Notes under the pieces: generated by a model
Databases searched by the model: none
Told to the model about the DNA's origin: nothing
Seen by the model: the letters and a program-made list of their open reading frames with translations, nothing else
Program-made: the position numbers and the translations under genes
Assembly (NCBI RefSeq): GCF_008370045.1
Contig: NZ_VOBN01000004.1
Span: forward strand, 124,001 to 188,000
Direction: 5' to 3'
Length of the DNA: 64,000 nucleotides
From: Pseudomonas sp. ANT_J12
GTDB lineage: Bacteria > Pseudomonadota > Gammaproteobacteria > Pseudomonadales > Pseudomonadaceae
Part shown: piece after piece, positions 1 to 8,849 of the stretch
Layout of the letters: each line of letters begins with the position of its first letter
Position numbering within the stretch: the first letter of the stretch is position 1

Positions 1-538
1 TGCGCACCGGTTCGGCGACCACGAACAGGAAGTCCCCGGCATCGAAGCTTTTATCGAAGTGGTTGAACGCCGCCATCAGGTACGGTTGCACCGAACGCAG
101 GCGCAAACCGCGACCGCTGACCAGTGTGCGCAGGCGTTCCAGCAAGTCCTGGGGCAAGGCCGCCGCGATGCGGTCGTAGCCCGCCGGTTCCGCCGACAGC
201 ACCAGGTTCCAGGGTTGGCTCGGCGCGCCATAAAGGTCTTCGAAACACAGTTGGGCGAAGCCGAGCAATTCGTCGGGGCTGCTGATCTGGTCGCTCCAGG
301 GCACCAGGCAAAAGCGGCTGAAGTGCCCGGAAATCACCACGCTCAATTCGGCACCGGCGCGAGCATGTTCGCCGAGCAAACGGTCGAGGGTTTCCAGGGC
401 GACGGTCCAGGCGTGGAAGCCTTCGTCGATAAACCCGACGCTGCCCAGCCAGCGGGTGTCGCTGCCCTGACGCTGACCGAGGCCGACGCCACTGGCGCCG
501 AGCACGGCCACATAACGATCACGAGACAAAAGTGACAC
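1..538 (-). CDS. Conserved hypothetical protein next to gspE (partial, runs off the left edge)
   Basis: An open frame with Pseudomonas-like codon use starts at a GTG (complement of 536-538) inside the last codons of gspE and reads to the window edge, giving about 179 residues. The protein begins VSLLSRDRYVAVLGASGVGL and continues with hydrophobic strand-like stretches such as ELSVVISGHFSRFCLVPW. The four-codon overlap with gspE implies translational coupling. By position it should be part of the same secretion apparatus; the strand-rich N-terminus could fit an actin-like PilM/GspL-type protein, but I see no decisive motif. The C-terminus is missing, so family and length cannot be judged. Confidence 0.6.
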   Translation of the reverse strand, partial: MSLLSRDRYVAVLGASGVGLGQRQGSDTRWLGSVGFIDEGFHAWTVALETLDRLLGEHARAGAELSVVISGHFSRFCLVPWSDQISSPDELLGFAQLCFEDLYGAPSQPWNLVLSAEPAGYDRIAAALPQDLLERLRTLVSGRGLRLRSVQPYLMAAFNHFDKSFDAGDFLFVVAEPVR

Positions 539-2225
539 GATTGATCTCCTCGAGCGTGGTCCGCCCCGCTTGCACCAGTTCCAGCGCCGACTCACGCAAC
601 AAGCGCAAGCCACGTTTGCAGGCGTGGGCCTTGATTTTCGATATGGGTTGGCGCTCGACGATCATTTGCCGCAGTTCATCGTCGAGGTGCAGCAGTTCGG
701 CAATCGCCGTACGCCCGCGATACCCGGTGCCCCGGCAATGGCCGCAGCCCTTGCCGTGGACGAAGTGGTAATGCGCAACGTGTTGCGGGTCGAGCCCGGA
801 CAGTTGCAGTTCTTCTTCGGTTGGCTGGTGCGGTGCGCTGCAACTGGCGCACACCAGGCGAATCAGGCGCTGGGCGAGCACAGCGTTGAGCGCCGAGACC
901 AGGCTGTAGGGGTCGATTTCCATCTGGGTGAAACGGCCGATCACGTCGAACACGTTGTTGGCGTGAATGGTGGTGAACACCAGGTGCCCGGTGAGGGCCG
1001 ATTGCACGGCGATTTGCGCGGTGTCGGGGTCACGGATTTCACCGACCATGATTTTGTCCGGGTCATGGCGCAGGATCGAGCGCAGGCCTCGGGCGAAGGT
1101 CAGGCCTTTTTTCTCGTTGACCGGGATTTGCAGCACACCAGGCAGTTGATATTCCACCGGGTCTTCGATGGTGATGATCTTGTCCACGCCGTGGTTGATC
1201 TCGGTGATCATCGCGTAGAGGGTGGTGGTCTTGCCGCTGCCGGTGGGGCCGGTCACCAGCACCATGCCGTAGGGTTCGGCGGCCAGGCGGCGCAGTTGCT
1301 TGAGGGTTTCTTCTTCAAAGCCCAGGGCCTGCAATTGCACGCCGCTGACCTTGTCCGCCAGGTCCTGTTTGTCCAGCACCCGCAGCACCGCGTCTTCGCC
1401 AAAAATGCTCGGCATGATCGACACCCGGAAGTCGATCTGCCGGCCGCTGATGCCGATTTTGAAGCGACCGTCCTGGGGCACGCGTTTTTCGCCGATGTCC
1501 AGTTCGGCCATGACCTTGACCCGGGAAATCACCTGTTCGGCGAACTCGCTGCCCTGGATCTTGCTGATGTTGTTCAACACGCCATCGATGCGGTACTTGA
1601 TCACCAGGCCGCTGCCGGTGGTGCCCAAATGGATGTCGCTGGCGTGCATTTTCAGCGCGTCGTAGAGGGTCGAGTTGACCAGTTTGACCACCACGCTGGC
1701 GTCTTCGCTGATGCTGGTCAGGGACAGACTTTGCAGGTTGTCGATCTCGACGCCGGCCTCGGCCTGGGCGTTGAGCGACTCCACCGCGTGGAAGCTTTCT
1801 TCGTGGCGGGCCAGGTAGGCTTTCAGGTCGTCGGCGTGCACCAGATACAGCGGCGCGCCGTGCAGGCAGTCGTCGATCCAGGCCAGGCGCGCGGTGTCGA
1901 ACGGGTCGGCAAACACGCCGATGACCGCGTCGTCGTGGCGCAGCAGGATGAATTCGCGCTTGAGGCATTGGGCCAGGGTGACCCGGTCGAACACCGGGGT
2001 GGCGCGGAACAGCGTGTCGGTGTCGAGCACCGGGTAATGCAGGGTGGCGCCGAGGCACTGAATGAAGGGCATGGGGGCCAGTTCGCACAACACCCCGAGG
2101 GCGTCCAGCACCCGTTCGCCGGAACTCGCGGCCCGCAGCCGCGCCTGGGTCAATTGCTCACTGGAAAAGCGTGAAGGTGCAGGGTCCAACGGTGCCGGTT
2201 CTACGGCCAGTGATAGACGTTCCAT
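519..2225 (-). CDS. gspE: Type II secretion/type IV pilus assembly ATPase, GspE/PilB family
   Basis: Hexameric cytoplasmic ATPase that drives pseudopilus assembly in type II secretion. 568 residues: a divergent N-terminal domain (about 1-160), then the conserved secretion ATPase core with Walker A GPTGSGKT (326-333), Asp box ITIEDPVE (351-358), Walker B IMVGEIRD (392-399) and His box TGHLVFTTIHANN (412-424). A four-cysteine zinc module (C459, C462, C494, C497) is intact, as usual for GspE/PilB. The ATG at 2225 follows GGAGAG. It lies 84 bp downstream of a receiver-domain gene with a sigma-54 promoter in front, so both are probably cotranscribed. Context beside mnxG suggests the Xcm-like system described for Mn oxidase export in P. 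putida; that link is inference. Confidence 0.93.
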   Translation of the reverse strand: MERLSLAVEPAPLDPAPSRFSSEQLTQARLRAASSGERVLDALGVLCELAPMPFIQCLGATLHYPVLDTDTLFRATPVFDRVTLAQCLKREFILLRHDDAVIGVFADPFDTARLAWIDDCLHGAPLYLVHADDLKAYLARHEESFHAVESLNAQAEAGVEIDNLQSLSLTSISEDASVVVKLVNSTLYDALKMHASDIHLGTTGSGLVIKYRIDGVLNNISKIQGSEFAEQVISRVKVMAELDIGEKRVPQDGRFKIGISGRQIDFRVSIMPSIFGEDAVLRVLDKQDLADKVSGVQLQALGFEEETLKQLRRLAAEPYGMVLVTGPTGSGKTTTLYAMITEINHGVDKIITIEDPVEYQLPGVLQIPVNEKKGLTFARGLRSILRHDPDKIMVGEIRDPDTAQIAVQSALTGHLVFTTIHANNVFDVIGRFTQMEIDPYSLVSALNAVLAQRLIRLVCASCSAPHQPTEEELQLSGLDPQHVAHYHFVHGKGCGHCRGTGYRGRTAIAELLHLDDELRQMIVERQPISKIKAHACKRGLRLLRESALELVQAGRTTLEEINRVTFVS

Positions 2226-2309
2226 GGCTTGCTCTCCAACGCCGGGGGCTTAGAGCCCTGTCGGCGCGGCAGGCCATTGCGGCGGGAGCCGGAACGTCGT
2301 GTCGCGCCA

Positions 2310-2840
2310 CTACTCCCCGGTGAGCAATTGTTCGTCGTCCGGTGCCAGCGAGGCCGATGTTCGTCGGCGGTCCGCCAGCACCCAACTGCCGTCGTACAAC
2401 TGCAGCGGGAAACTCTCGGTCCTGCTCTGGCGTCGTTCGACGAAACCTTCGGAAGTGCTCGCGCCCGCTTTGCTTTCGCGTTCCATCCCCAGAAGGTCGC
2501 AGACTGCACGGGCCAATTCCGCCAATGGAAAGGGTTTGAACAGGATATGGCTGACACCTAACTGTCGGGCCCGCTCACAGACTTCAGCGGTGGGGTGCCC
2601 GGTGATCAGCACAAAATGACACTTCCTGTTCTGGCGGACGGCATCGAGCACCTCAAAGCCTTCCATATCCGGCAAGCGGTAATCGAACACCATCACATCG
2701 GGTGCAAAACGTTCGGCTTCGCCGATTGCCATGGCACCGTCGTGAGCTATCCGGACTTCCAACGCTTGCGCCTGAAGGTAATTCTTGAGGTTTTCGGCAA
2801 GCAGTTGTTCGTCTTCGACAACCAGTACTTTGTTTAACAA
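2310..2840 (-). CDS. Single-receiver response regulator
   Basis: 176 residues. A CheY-like receiver domain occupies about 1-125: acidic pair E9/D10, phosphoacceptor D53 in VFDYRLPDMEG, then a Thr in VLITGH and the conserved Lys in LFKPF. The remaining 50 residues (rich in Ser, Arg, Glu) show no DNA-binding or enzymatic motif, so this is not a transcription factor of NtrC type. It is the first gene after a sigma-54 promoter and precedes gspE, so it could tune the secretion ATPase or pass phosphate in a relay; no kinase gene is visible in the window. Start ATG at 2840. Confidence 0.85.
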   Translation of the reverse strand: MLNKVLVVEDEQLLAENLKNYLQAQALEVRIAHDGAMAIGEAERFAPDVMVFDYRLPDMEGFEVLDAVRQNRKCHFVLITGHPTAEVCERARQLGVSHILFKPFPLAELARAVCDLLGMERESKAGASTSEGFVERRQSRTESFPLQLYDGSWVLADRRRTSASLAPDDEQLLTGE

Positions 2841-2907
2841 GGTCGACTCCTTGAAACCGCAGGTCCGAGTACCGAGCCTGGTGGAGTGTGTGCCTTACAA
2901 GGGCTAA

Positions 2908-2923
2908 CGCACACTTCATGCCA
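2908..2923 (-). promoter_or_regulatory. Sigma-54 (-24/-12) promoter for receiver gene and gspE
   Basis: On the minus strand the sequence reads TGGCATGAAGTGTGCG. It matches the RpoN consensus TGGCAYG-N4-TTGCW with exact GG-N10-GC spacing and one change in the -12 block. It lies 68-83 bp before the receiver ATG. The -24 block TGGCATG is identical to that of the mnxG promoter at 14955-14970. Confidence 0.75.
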
Positions 2924-2998
2924 GGCCAAGCGCCGGGATTAGTATCTCTTCATGTCCTTGAATTTGAAGACAATGCCATATCGTCCAGAATCCCCTCC

Positions 2999-3058
2999 CC
3001 CCAAAGCCGGGGAAGCGCATGGATTGGCATTGAAGCTTTTCCCCAGTATTGGGGGGAA
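2999..3058. promoter_or_regulatory. Paired CCCC-N6-GGGG palindromes, candidate activator sites
   Basis: Two 14-bp elements, CCCCAAAGCCGGGG (2999-3012) and CCCCAGTATTGGGG (3041-3054), are centred 42 bp apart, about four helical turns. They lie 75-150 bp upstream of the sigma-54 promoter at 2908-2923, where enhancer-binding proteins normally bind. The same CCCCA-N4-TGGGG layout occurs at 15069-15082 upstream of the mnxG sigma-54 promoter. Alternatively the second element could be part of a terminator for the isomerase gene ending at 3062, but no T-run follows it. Confidence 0.55.
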
Positions 3059-3061
3059 GGT

Positions 3062-4009
3062 TCAATCATCGTCAATCCGCTCGATTCGATTGCTGGATCG
3101 CAGTTGCGCCAGAACGTCTCGACGAGCCTGGGCCTTTTGCTGTCGGGCAAGGTACACCCGGACTGTTGCAAGCCCCTGCTCCTCTGTGACATCGGTCGCC
3201 TCCTGGTGGTTCTGTAAATAGATCAAATGCCAGCCGACCGGTGTTCGCACCGGCTCACTGACCTGCCCCGGCTTCAGGGCGAACGCCGCCGCTTCGAATG
3301 CCGGCATCATGCGCCCACGTGCGAAATAGCCCAAGTCCCCGCCAGCGCTGGCCGAAGCGTCTTCGGAACCGCTGCGGGCGACGCGTGCGAAGTCTGCGCC
3401 TTGGGCGATTTGCACACGCATCTCCTCTAAGCGTAGTCGCGCGGCTTCGACTGTGGCGGCATCCGCGTCCTGGGGCACCTTGATCAGGATGTGCCGGGCC
3501 TGGATCTGCTCGGGGCTGCTCATCTCGGCGCGGTGCTGTTCAAAAAAGGCCCTGACTTGCTGTTCGTCCGGCTCCGCCACGCGGGTGAGGTCGGCGAATA
3601 CCTCTTGGGCGGCCAGTTCGCGGCGGGTGTATTCGGCAAAACCGGCCTCGTCGAAACCGGCGTCTTGCAGTTTGCGGGCGAACACCTCGGCGCCACCGAT
3701 GGCCTGACGGGTCAGCGCCACTTGGCTTTGCACCGTGACATCGCTGATCACCACCCCGCGCTTGACCGCTTCCTGCCACAGCAATTCCTTGTCGATCAGC
3801 GCATCGAGGGCGGCCTGGCGCAATTGCTTGTAGGCCTTGGGATTGCGAATGCTGGCCACGGCCCGGCCCTGGTCCTCCAGGAATTCGGCGAAATAGCGCT
3901 CCAGGCGAAACTCGGAAATCTCCGCGCCATTGACCCGCGCGGCGGCCGGCTCGTTATTGCTCAAGGCCACGGGCACCCAAAGCATCAGCAGCAACAGTAG
4001 CGTCTTCAT
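3062..4009 (-). CDS. Periplasmic parvulin-type peptidyl-prolyl isomerase (PpiC/SurA-like)
   Basis: 315 residues with an N-terminal signal sequence (LLLLLMLWVPVALS). A SurA-N-like helical region spans about 20-155 and a parvulin rotamase domain about 165-265, with the typical motifs SSPEQIQARHILIKV, GDLGYFARGRMMPAFEAAAF and PVRTPVGWHLIYL. It catalyses prolyl cis-trans isomerisation and acts as a folding chaperone in the periplasm. It is last in a tight run with the cytochrome, two SCO proteins and the beta-propeller gene, which suggests help in folding secreted or exported oxidase components; that role is inferred from position only. Confidence 0.88.
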   Translation of the reverse strand: MKTLLLLLMLWVPVALSNNEPAAARVNGAEISEFRLERYFAEFLEDQGRAVASIRNPKAYKQLRQAALDALIDKELLWQEAVKRGVVISDVTVQSQVALTRQAIGGAEVFARKLQDAGFDEAGFAEYTRRELAAQEVFADLTRVAEPDEQQVRAFFEQHRAEMSSPEQIQARHILIKVPQDADAATVEAARLRLEEMRVQIAQGADFARVARSGSEDASASAGGDLGYFARGRMMPAFEAAAFALKPGQVSEPVRTPVGWHLIYLQNHQEATDVTEEQGLATVRVYLARQQKAQARRDVLAQLRSSNRIERIDDD

Positions 4010-4024
4010 GATCGAAGCCTCCCA

Positions 4025-5566
4025 TCAGGGTGTGACGGCAATGGGTTTATAGGGCGCGACCAGATAAAAGCGTTGGTCGGTCAGGTCCACGGTGACGATA
4101 TGCGCGCCGCTCAGGCCCAGTCGGCGGCCGGGGCCGAAGCTGATCCGCGGGGTCAGCCCGGTGTCGAAGTCGTGCAGGCCTTCGAGGGCGCTGATGAGTT
4201 TTTCGCGGCTGGCATCGCGCCCGGCCTGCTTCATGCCTTCGCTGAACAGCAGCATCGAACTGAACGCGCCCACTTGCAGCACCGCATGTTGAGCGCCGAG
4301 GCCCTGATGCTCGCGCAACATCGTCAGGGCCGTGCGCCCGGACTGAGTCCAGTCGCTGGGCACGAAGGGATAGGCGAGGAACACCCGCCGGGAAAATCCG
4401 CCGGGCACCTGCAGCAAATCCCCCGCCACCTGATTCGAGGCGGCGAACAGGTAAGGCACCTGCCCCGCCGTCTGCAAGCGCTCGGCCAGGTGCGTGAAGC
4501 CGCCGCTGCTGCCCAGGTAAAACACCGAGCGCGAGCCCAGCGGCAATTCGTCCTGGGCCGAGTCGTAGGCTTGCAGCCGCACCTCTTGCCAGTTGTGAGC
4601 CTGCAAATACTGGCCGAGGCTTTGCGCCGCCAGGCGTTGGCCCGGGTCCTGCGGGTAGACAATCAGCGTCGGCCCCGGCAGCACTCGCAGGCTGTCGGTG
4701 GCGTAGTCGGCCAGGGCGATCAGTTGCTCGCGCAAGCCTGGCAGCGGTTCGAAAATCTGCCGACTGGCCTGGGCCGTGCCCAGCAGCGACTGCGGGCCGA
4801 TCAGCGGCACACCGGCGCGTTCCAGACGAGCGGCCAGTTCCGCGTCCAGCGCCGGGACCAACGGCGCAATCAGGGCGAACACCTGCTCTTGCTCGATCAA
4901 CCGATCCAGGGCCTGCTCGGCGCTGGCGCGGTCCGGACCGGGATCAAGGATGGTCAGGCGCAACGTCCGGCCATGAATCCCCCCCGCCTCGTTGATCCGC
5001 GCCACGCTGCCCTGGAGCACCGCCGCCACCGTCGCGCCCTCCTCACTCAAGGGGCCCTGGCTCGGCAACAAGGTGCCCAGGTGCAGGCTGTCGGGGCTCA
5101 GGCCCGGATCGCGGTCTTCGCCCAGGCGCTTGAGGTAAGCGCTGAGATCCCGTTGATCCTTCATCGACAGCACGAACCGCGGCATGGCCGGGTCGAGCTG
5201 ATTGTTGCCGGGGTCGCGCCCTTCCTGAATCGCCCGGGCCAGCGTGCCTTCGGTGTAGGCCGGATAATCGCGGCCGTTAATCTGCTGCTGACCATAGCGG
5301 CTGCTGAGCCGCGACCAGTTCAGGTCCGGCGGCCGCACTCCGCCCTCCGCTCGCCCCTGGCCGTCGGCGCCGTGGCAATTGGCGCACGGCAGGCTGCTGG
5401 CCGGCAGCACAATGTCCGCCGCGCCGACCCGCGCCATCACCGGTTCACCACTGCCCGATAACCCCTCGCGGTACAGGCGCTTGCCCGCACTTTCACTGGG
5501 GTTGAGCGGCAAGGCGCTGGAACTCAGGCTGAGGCTGGCGAGAACGATCAGGAGGGCAATGTTCAT
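4025..5566 (-). CDS. Cytochrome c fused to a periplasmic-binding (branched-chain amino acid receptor type) domain
   Basis: 513 residues. After a signal peptide there is a class I cytochrome c domain (about 25-150) with one heme-attachment motif CANCH (61-65) and candidate axial Met in PRFVLSM. From about 160 to the end the protein resembles the Leu/Ile/Val-binding fold: it starts LGTLLPSQGPLSEEG and contains ARINEAGGIHGRTLRL, typical of Peripla_BP_6. The combination suggests an electron carrier tethered to a ligand-sensing or scaffolding domain. It lies 9 bp downstream of a SCO gene, so it likely works with copper delivery and electron transfer around MnxG. The ligand is unknown. Confidence 0.85.
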   Translation of the reverse strand: MNIALLIVLASLSLSSSALPLNPSESAGKRLYREGLSGSGEPVMARVGAADIVLPASSLPCANCHGADGQGRAEGGVRPPDLNWSRLSSRYGQQQINGRDYPAYTEGTLARAIQEGRDPGNNQLDPAMPRFVLSMKDQRDLSAYLKRLGEDRDPGLSPDSLHLGTLLPSQGPLSEEGATVAAVLQGSVARINEAGGIHGRTLRLTILDPGPDRASAEQALDRLIEQEQVFALIAPLVPALDAELAARLERAGVPLIGPQSLLGTAQASRQIFEPLPGLREQLIALADYATDSLRVLPGPTLIVYPQDPGQRLAAQSLGQYLQAHNWQEVRLQAYDSAQDELPLGSRSVFYLGSSGGFTHLAERLQTAGQVPYLFAASNQVAGDLLQVPGGFSRRVFLAYPFVPSDWTQSGRTALTMLREHQGLGAQHAVLQVGAFSSMLLFSEGMKQAGRDASREKLISALEGLHDFDTGLTPRISFGPGRRLGLSGAHIVTVDLTDQRFYLVAPYKPIAVTP

Positions 5567-5575
5567 GGCCCGGAC

Positions 5576-6196
5576 TCAGCGACCGACCACAGGCATTGTC
5601 AGCAACTGCAAGCGCTGGGCAATGGCGGCGGCCGGGGCATCGGGACGGATCTTGCTCCAGCGTTTGTTGGCCACGTCACCGACGATCAGTTGCGTGGAAT
5701 GCTGCTCGGGGGTCGGCACGATCTGGCCGATGCGCCCCAATACCAGATCCATTTGCGCCTTGTCGCCGGTTAAAAAAAGCCAGTGCGGGTCATCGACGCC
5801 CTGCTTCAAGGTGTAAGCCTTGAGGACCGCCGGGGTGTCCCGCAGCGGATCACTGGTAAGGGAAATGAAGGTGATGCCGTCGGCCTTGTCGCCCAGTACC
5901 TCGCGCACTTCCTTGAGCTTGCGGGTGATCAGCGGGCAGGCATCGTTGCAACGGGTGAAAATCACGTTGAGCAGCACCACGCGGTTTTGCAGGGCATCGC
6001 TGTAGAAGCGCAGGGTGTTGCCGTTCTGGTCCTGCAATGGCGTGTCGGTGAACCAGGTTTTGGCATCGCGGGTGCCGGTGGCCGGTGCGGCGGCGGCCAC
6101 GGTCGGCGTCGGTGCTTCGTGCTGTTCGTGGGAAAACGCCAGAAAGCTGATCACGCAAAAGCACATGGTCAGGAAGATCAGGATCAGGGCTTTCAT
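5576..6196 (-). CDS. SCO1/SenC/PrrC-family copper chaperone (second copy)
   Basis: 206 residues, N-terminal membrane anchor or signal (LILIFLTMCFCVISFLAF), then a thioredoxin-like fold. The copper-binding CxxxC is C83-NDA-C87 and the distal ligand is H166 in EQHSTQL, so the full SCO copper site is present. SCO proteins load copper into oxidases such as the CuA centre of cytochrome oxidase. Here the neighbourhood points to metallation or redox maintenance of the multicopper oxidase. The start codon overlaps the end of the upstream SCO gene by 4 bp, so the two copies are translationally coupled. Confidence 0.9.
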   Translation of the reverse strand: MKALILIFLTMCFCVISFLAFSHEQHEAPTPTVAAAAPATGTRDAKTWFTDTPLQDQNGNTLRFYSDALQNRVVLLNVIFTRCNDACPLITRKLKEVREVLGDKADGITFISLTSDPLRDTPAVLKAYTLKQGVDDPHWLFLTGDKAQMDLVLGRIGQIVPTPEQHSTQLIVGDVANKRWSKIRPDAPAAAIAQRLQLLTMPVVGR

Positions 6197-6846
6197 GGCT
6201 GAGTCTCCATGGCGATCGCGGTGTGTTTGGCGTGGGCATTGCGTTGGCCGCTGAGTTTTTCCACTTCACGGGTCAACACCGTCGGGTCGGTGAAGCCGTA
6301 ATAGCGGGTCCAGTGGCGGCTGTTGCCGTCGCCGACCATGATCAGCGGCGCGTGATTCTTGAAGTCACCGCTGAAGGTGCCGAGGCCCTTGAGGGTTTCG
6401 GTCACCGATTGCGGGGTGCCGGTGAGCCAGCTCCAGCCCGGGCCGTTCTGGAAACTGCGGGCGTATTCGTTCAAGCGTTTGGGGTCATCGCGCTGGGGAT
6501 CGATGCTGATCGACACCAACTGCACCTCTTTGCCGACCCGGGCACCCAGTTGCTTTTGCACCTTGCCCATGATCGACGACACCACCGGACACACCGTGGT
6601 GCAACTGGTGTAGATGAAGCCCATCACCACAATCTTGTTGGTCACCAGGTCTTTTTCCAGGCGTACCGGTTTGCCGTACTGGTCCACCAGCGCGACGTCG
6701 GCGAATTTCACCTGGGCGCTTTCCTGGGTCTTGGCCGGCGGCGCATTGTGCCCGGCGTGTTCATCCGCCGAGTGCGCCAGGGCCTGGCCGATGCCGGTGG
6801 CCAACAGGCAGAACGTTAACAAGCCACGGTGTGCGAATCGGTTCAT
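6193..6846 (-). CDS. SCO1/SenC-family copper chaperone (first copy)
   Basis: 217 residues from the ATG at 6846; longer in-frame starts upstream run into the preceding gene and are rejected. A Sec signal (LLTFCLLATGIGQALA) is followed by a His-rich stretch HSADEHAGH, which could bind copper. The thioredoxin fold carries C82-TTV-C86 and H165 (KNHAPLIM), the complete SCO metal site. It is only about half identical by eye to the adjacent SCO, so this is an old duplication or two distinct subtypes. The start lies 1 bp after the beta-propeller gene stop, indicating an operon. Confidence 0.9.
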   Translation of the reverse strand: MNRFAHRGLLTFCLLATGIGQALAHSADEHAGHNAPPAKTQESAQVKFADVALVDQYGKPVRLEKDLVTNKIVVMGFIYTSCTTVCPVVSSIMGKVQKQLGARVGKEVQLVSISIDPQRDDPKRLNEYARSFQNGPGWSWLTGTPQSVTETLKGLGTFSGDFKNHAPLIMVGDGNSRHWTRYYGFTDPTVLTREVEKLSGQRNAHAKHTAIAMETQP

Positions 6847-6847
6847 G

Positions 6848-8812
6848 TCAGTTTCCTCTTCGGTGAGCATCGCCGGGCAGGACCCGGACGCTGGCAAAGG
6901 TCTTGTCATCGAAACTCGCGCCCAGGGACGCCGCGCGGACATGCAGGTACCAGGCGCCGCTCTGGTCGAGGGTCACCGGCGCTTCATACACGCCGTCGCC
7001 GACATCCAGCGCCGCGACTTCCTGGGCCCGGGATGTCGGGGCGCGGAAGTAACGCACCTGCACGTCCTTGACCCCGCTGCGTTGGGTTTTCCCGGGGCCT
7101 TCAACGATGCGAAACCGCACGACATACGGGTCGCCCACTTTCGCGGTGTACTTATCGAGCAGGAATTCCACCTTCGGCACGCCCGGGTGTTGGGCCAGGT
7201 TTTTGTCCGGTTCTACCAATGCGGTGAAGCAATGAATGATGTTCGGTTGGTTGAGCAGGAACGCCACGTCGAAGCGCCCCGCCGCCGGCAGCTTGATCCG
7301 TGCGCTGTACAGCCCCGGCTCGACCTCGCGCAAACTGCGGTCGATGACCATCGCCGCCCGCGCCACTTGCCCGCGATTGGGGTAGCCGGACATCGGTGCG
7401 TTCATGCCTTCGGCGTAGAAGTAGGTGGTGTTGTCCACCGGGTTGACCACGAACACCGCGTTGTCGTCCCGAGACACCGCCAGGCTCGACGCCAGCGGTA
7501 AATCACCGGCCAGGCGTGGCACCTGGGGCCCGGCTTCGAAACCCTGGCTGATCGGCGTGCGACCTTCGCCCAGAGACGCGAGGTTGATCATCGTCACCTT
7601 GGCTGAGGCCAGTCCGCGCACGTAGGCATAGGCCTTGGTGAACACCACTTGGTAGGGTTCGGCGGAGACGTCGATGTTGTGGATCAGCGAATTGGTGGCG
7701 GCGTCGATGATTTCTGCACGGTTCTCCAAGGTGTTGAGCACCACGCCGAAACGGCCGTCGGCGCTGAAACCCATCGGGCCCAGGCCCTGGCTCAACTTGA
7801 TCACCCGCCGCACCGCCAGGCTGCTGGTATCGACCACGGTCACGGTGCCGTCCTGGCCATCGGCGACGTACACCGCTTGAGACAGCGGCGAGTACGCCAC
7901 CGACAACGGGTGCGCGCCGGTCTTGAGTTGTTGGACGATGGTCAGGCTGGCGATGTCGATGAGGCTCAGGGTGCCGTCGTCGCGGTTGGTGATGAAGGCA
8001 TGGCGGCTGTCCTTGCTGAAAGCGATTTCGTGGTGGCCACGGCCGGTGGCGAGGTGTTTGAGGGTTTTGAGGCTGCGGCTGTCGATCACCGTGACCCCGG
8101 ACTGTTCGGCCGTTTGGGCATTGTTGCCGACCCACAGCAGACGCTCGTCCGGTTGCAGCGCGACGCGCACCGGGTTGCTGCCAGCGGCGACCGAGTCGAA
8201 CAACTTGAATTGTTCACTGTCGAGCACGGCCACTTCCCCGGCCGTCGGCATCGAGATGAACACGCGTTTGTTGTCTTTGGTGGTGACCCAGTCCATCGGC
8301 GGTTGCTTGAGATCGATCCGGGCCATGGTGCTGGTGATGCCGCCGACCGACACGGAAGGATCGACCACTGAAACGCTGGCATCGCGGCTCATCACCAGCA
8401 GGAAGTAGCTGTTCAGATCCAGCAGGGGCCGCGCGTTGATACTGGATTTAAGGAACACCCCGACCCGGGATTTGCAGCTCTGTTCACGGCCCTGGGCCTG
8501 GTCGGCAGCAACGGTTTCCGGGTCGAGCCAGGCGCCGGGGTTCACCCCCGACAGCGGCTGCCCCGAGCTGCTGTCGCTGACCCGGAACTGCACGTCGGCA
8601 AAACCGCCTTCGCGCAAGACGCCGTCCTCGGCCAGTGGTCGCACCTTGAAGTCCACCGCCACCCCGTCACGGGCCAGTGTCTGGCCGCTCCAGGTGTCGG
8701 GTAACGCGACCTCGCTGAGCAGCGTCGGCGGCGCCGTGCGCCAGATACCCAGCCACAGCAGCACCGCCGCGACAACCAGCGCACACCCGGCGATTTTTAT
8801 TGTTCGGTTCAT
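6848..8812 (-). CDS. YncE/YVTN-type beta-propeller protein
   Basis: 654 residues with a single N-terminal membrane segment (IAGCALVVAAVLLWLGIW). Residues about 155-430 hold repeated propeller strands such as KRVFISMPTAGEVAVLD, LLWVGNNAQTAEQSGVTVID, HAFITNRDDGTLSLID and AVYVADGQDGTVTVVD, the pattern of YVTN/YncE repeats. The C-terminal 200 residues look like a beta-sandwich (YTAKVGDPYVVRFRIV). No catalytic residues are recognisable. First gene of the propeller-SCO-SCO-cytochrome-isomerase run; probably a periplasmic scaffold or binding protein. A REP cluster separates it from mnxG. Confidence 0.85.
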   Translation of the reverse strand: MNRTIKIAGCALVVAAVLLWLGIWRTAPPTLLSEVALPDTWSGQTLARDGVAVDFKVRPLAEDGVLREGGFADVQFRVSDSSSGQPLSGVNPGAWLDPETVAADQAQGREQSCKSRVGVFLKSSINARPLLDLNSYFLLVMSRDASVSVVDPSVSVGGITSTMARIDLKQPPMDWVTTKDNKRVFISMPTAGEVAVLDSEQFKLFDSVAAGSNPVRVALQPDERLLWVGNNAQTAEQSGVTVIDSRSLKTLKHLATGRGHHEIAFSKDSRHAFITNRDDGTLSLIDIASLTIVQQLKTGAHPLSVAYSPLSQAVYVADGQDGTVTVVDTSSLAVRRVIKLSQGLGPMGFSADGRFGVVLNTLENRAEIIDAATNSLIHNIDVSAEPYQVVFTKAYAYVRGLASAKVTMINLASLGEGRTPISQGFEAGPQVPRLAGDLPLASSLAVSRDDNAVFVVNPVDNTTYFYAEGMNAPMSGYPNRGQVARAAMVIDRSLREVEPGLYSARIKLPAAGRFDVAFLLNQPNIIHCFTALVEPDKNLAQHPGVPKVEFLLDKYTAKVGDPYVVRFRIVEGPGKTQRSGVKDVQVRYFRAPTSRAQEVAALDVGDGVYEAPVTLDQSGAWYLHVRAASLGASFDDKTFASVRVLPGDAHRRGN

Positions 8813-8849
8813 ACCGCCTCTCCCTTACCCATCCACCACACCACACCCC

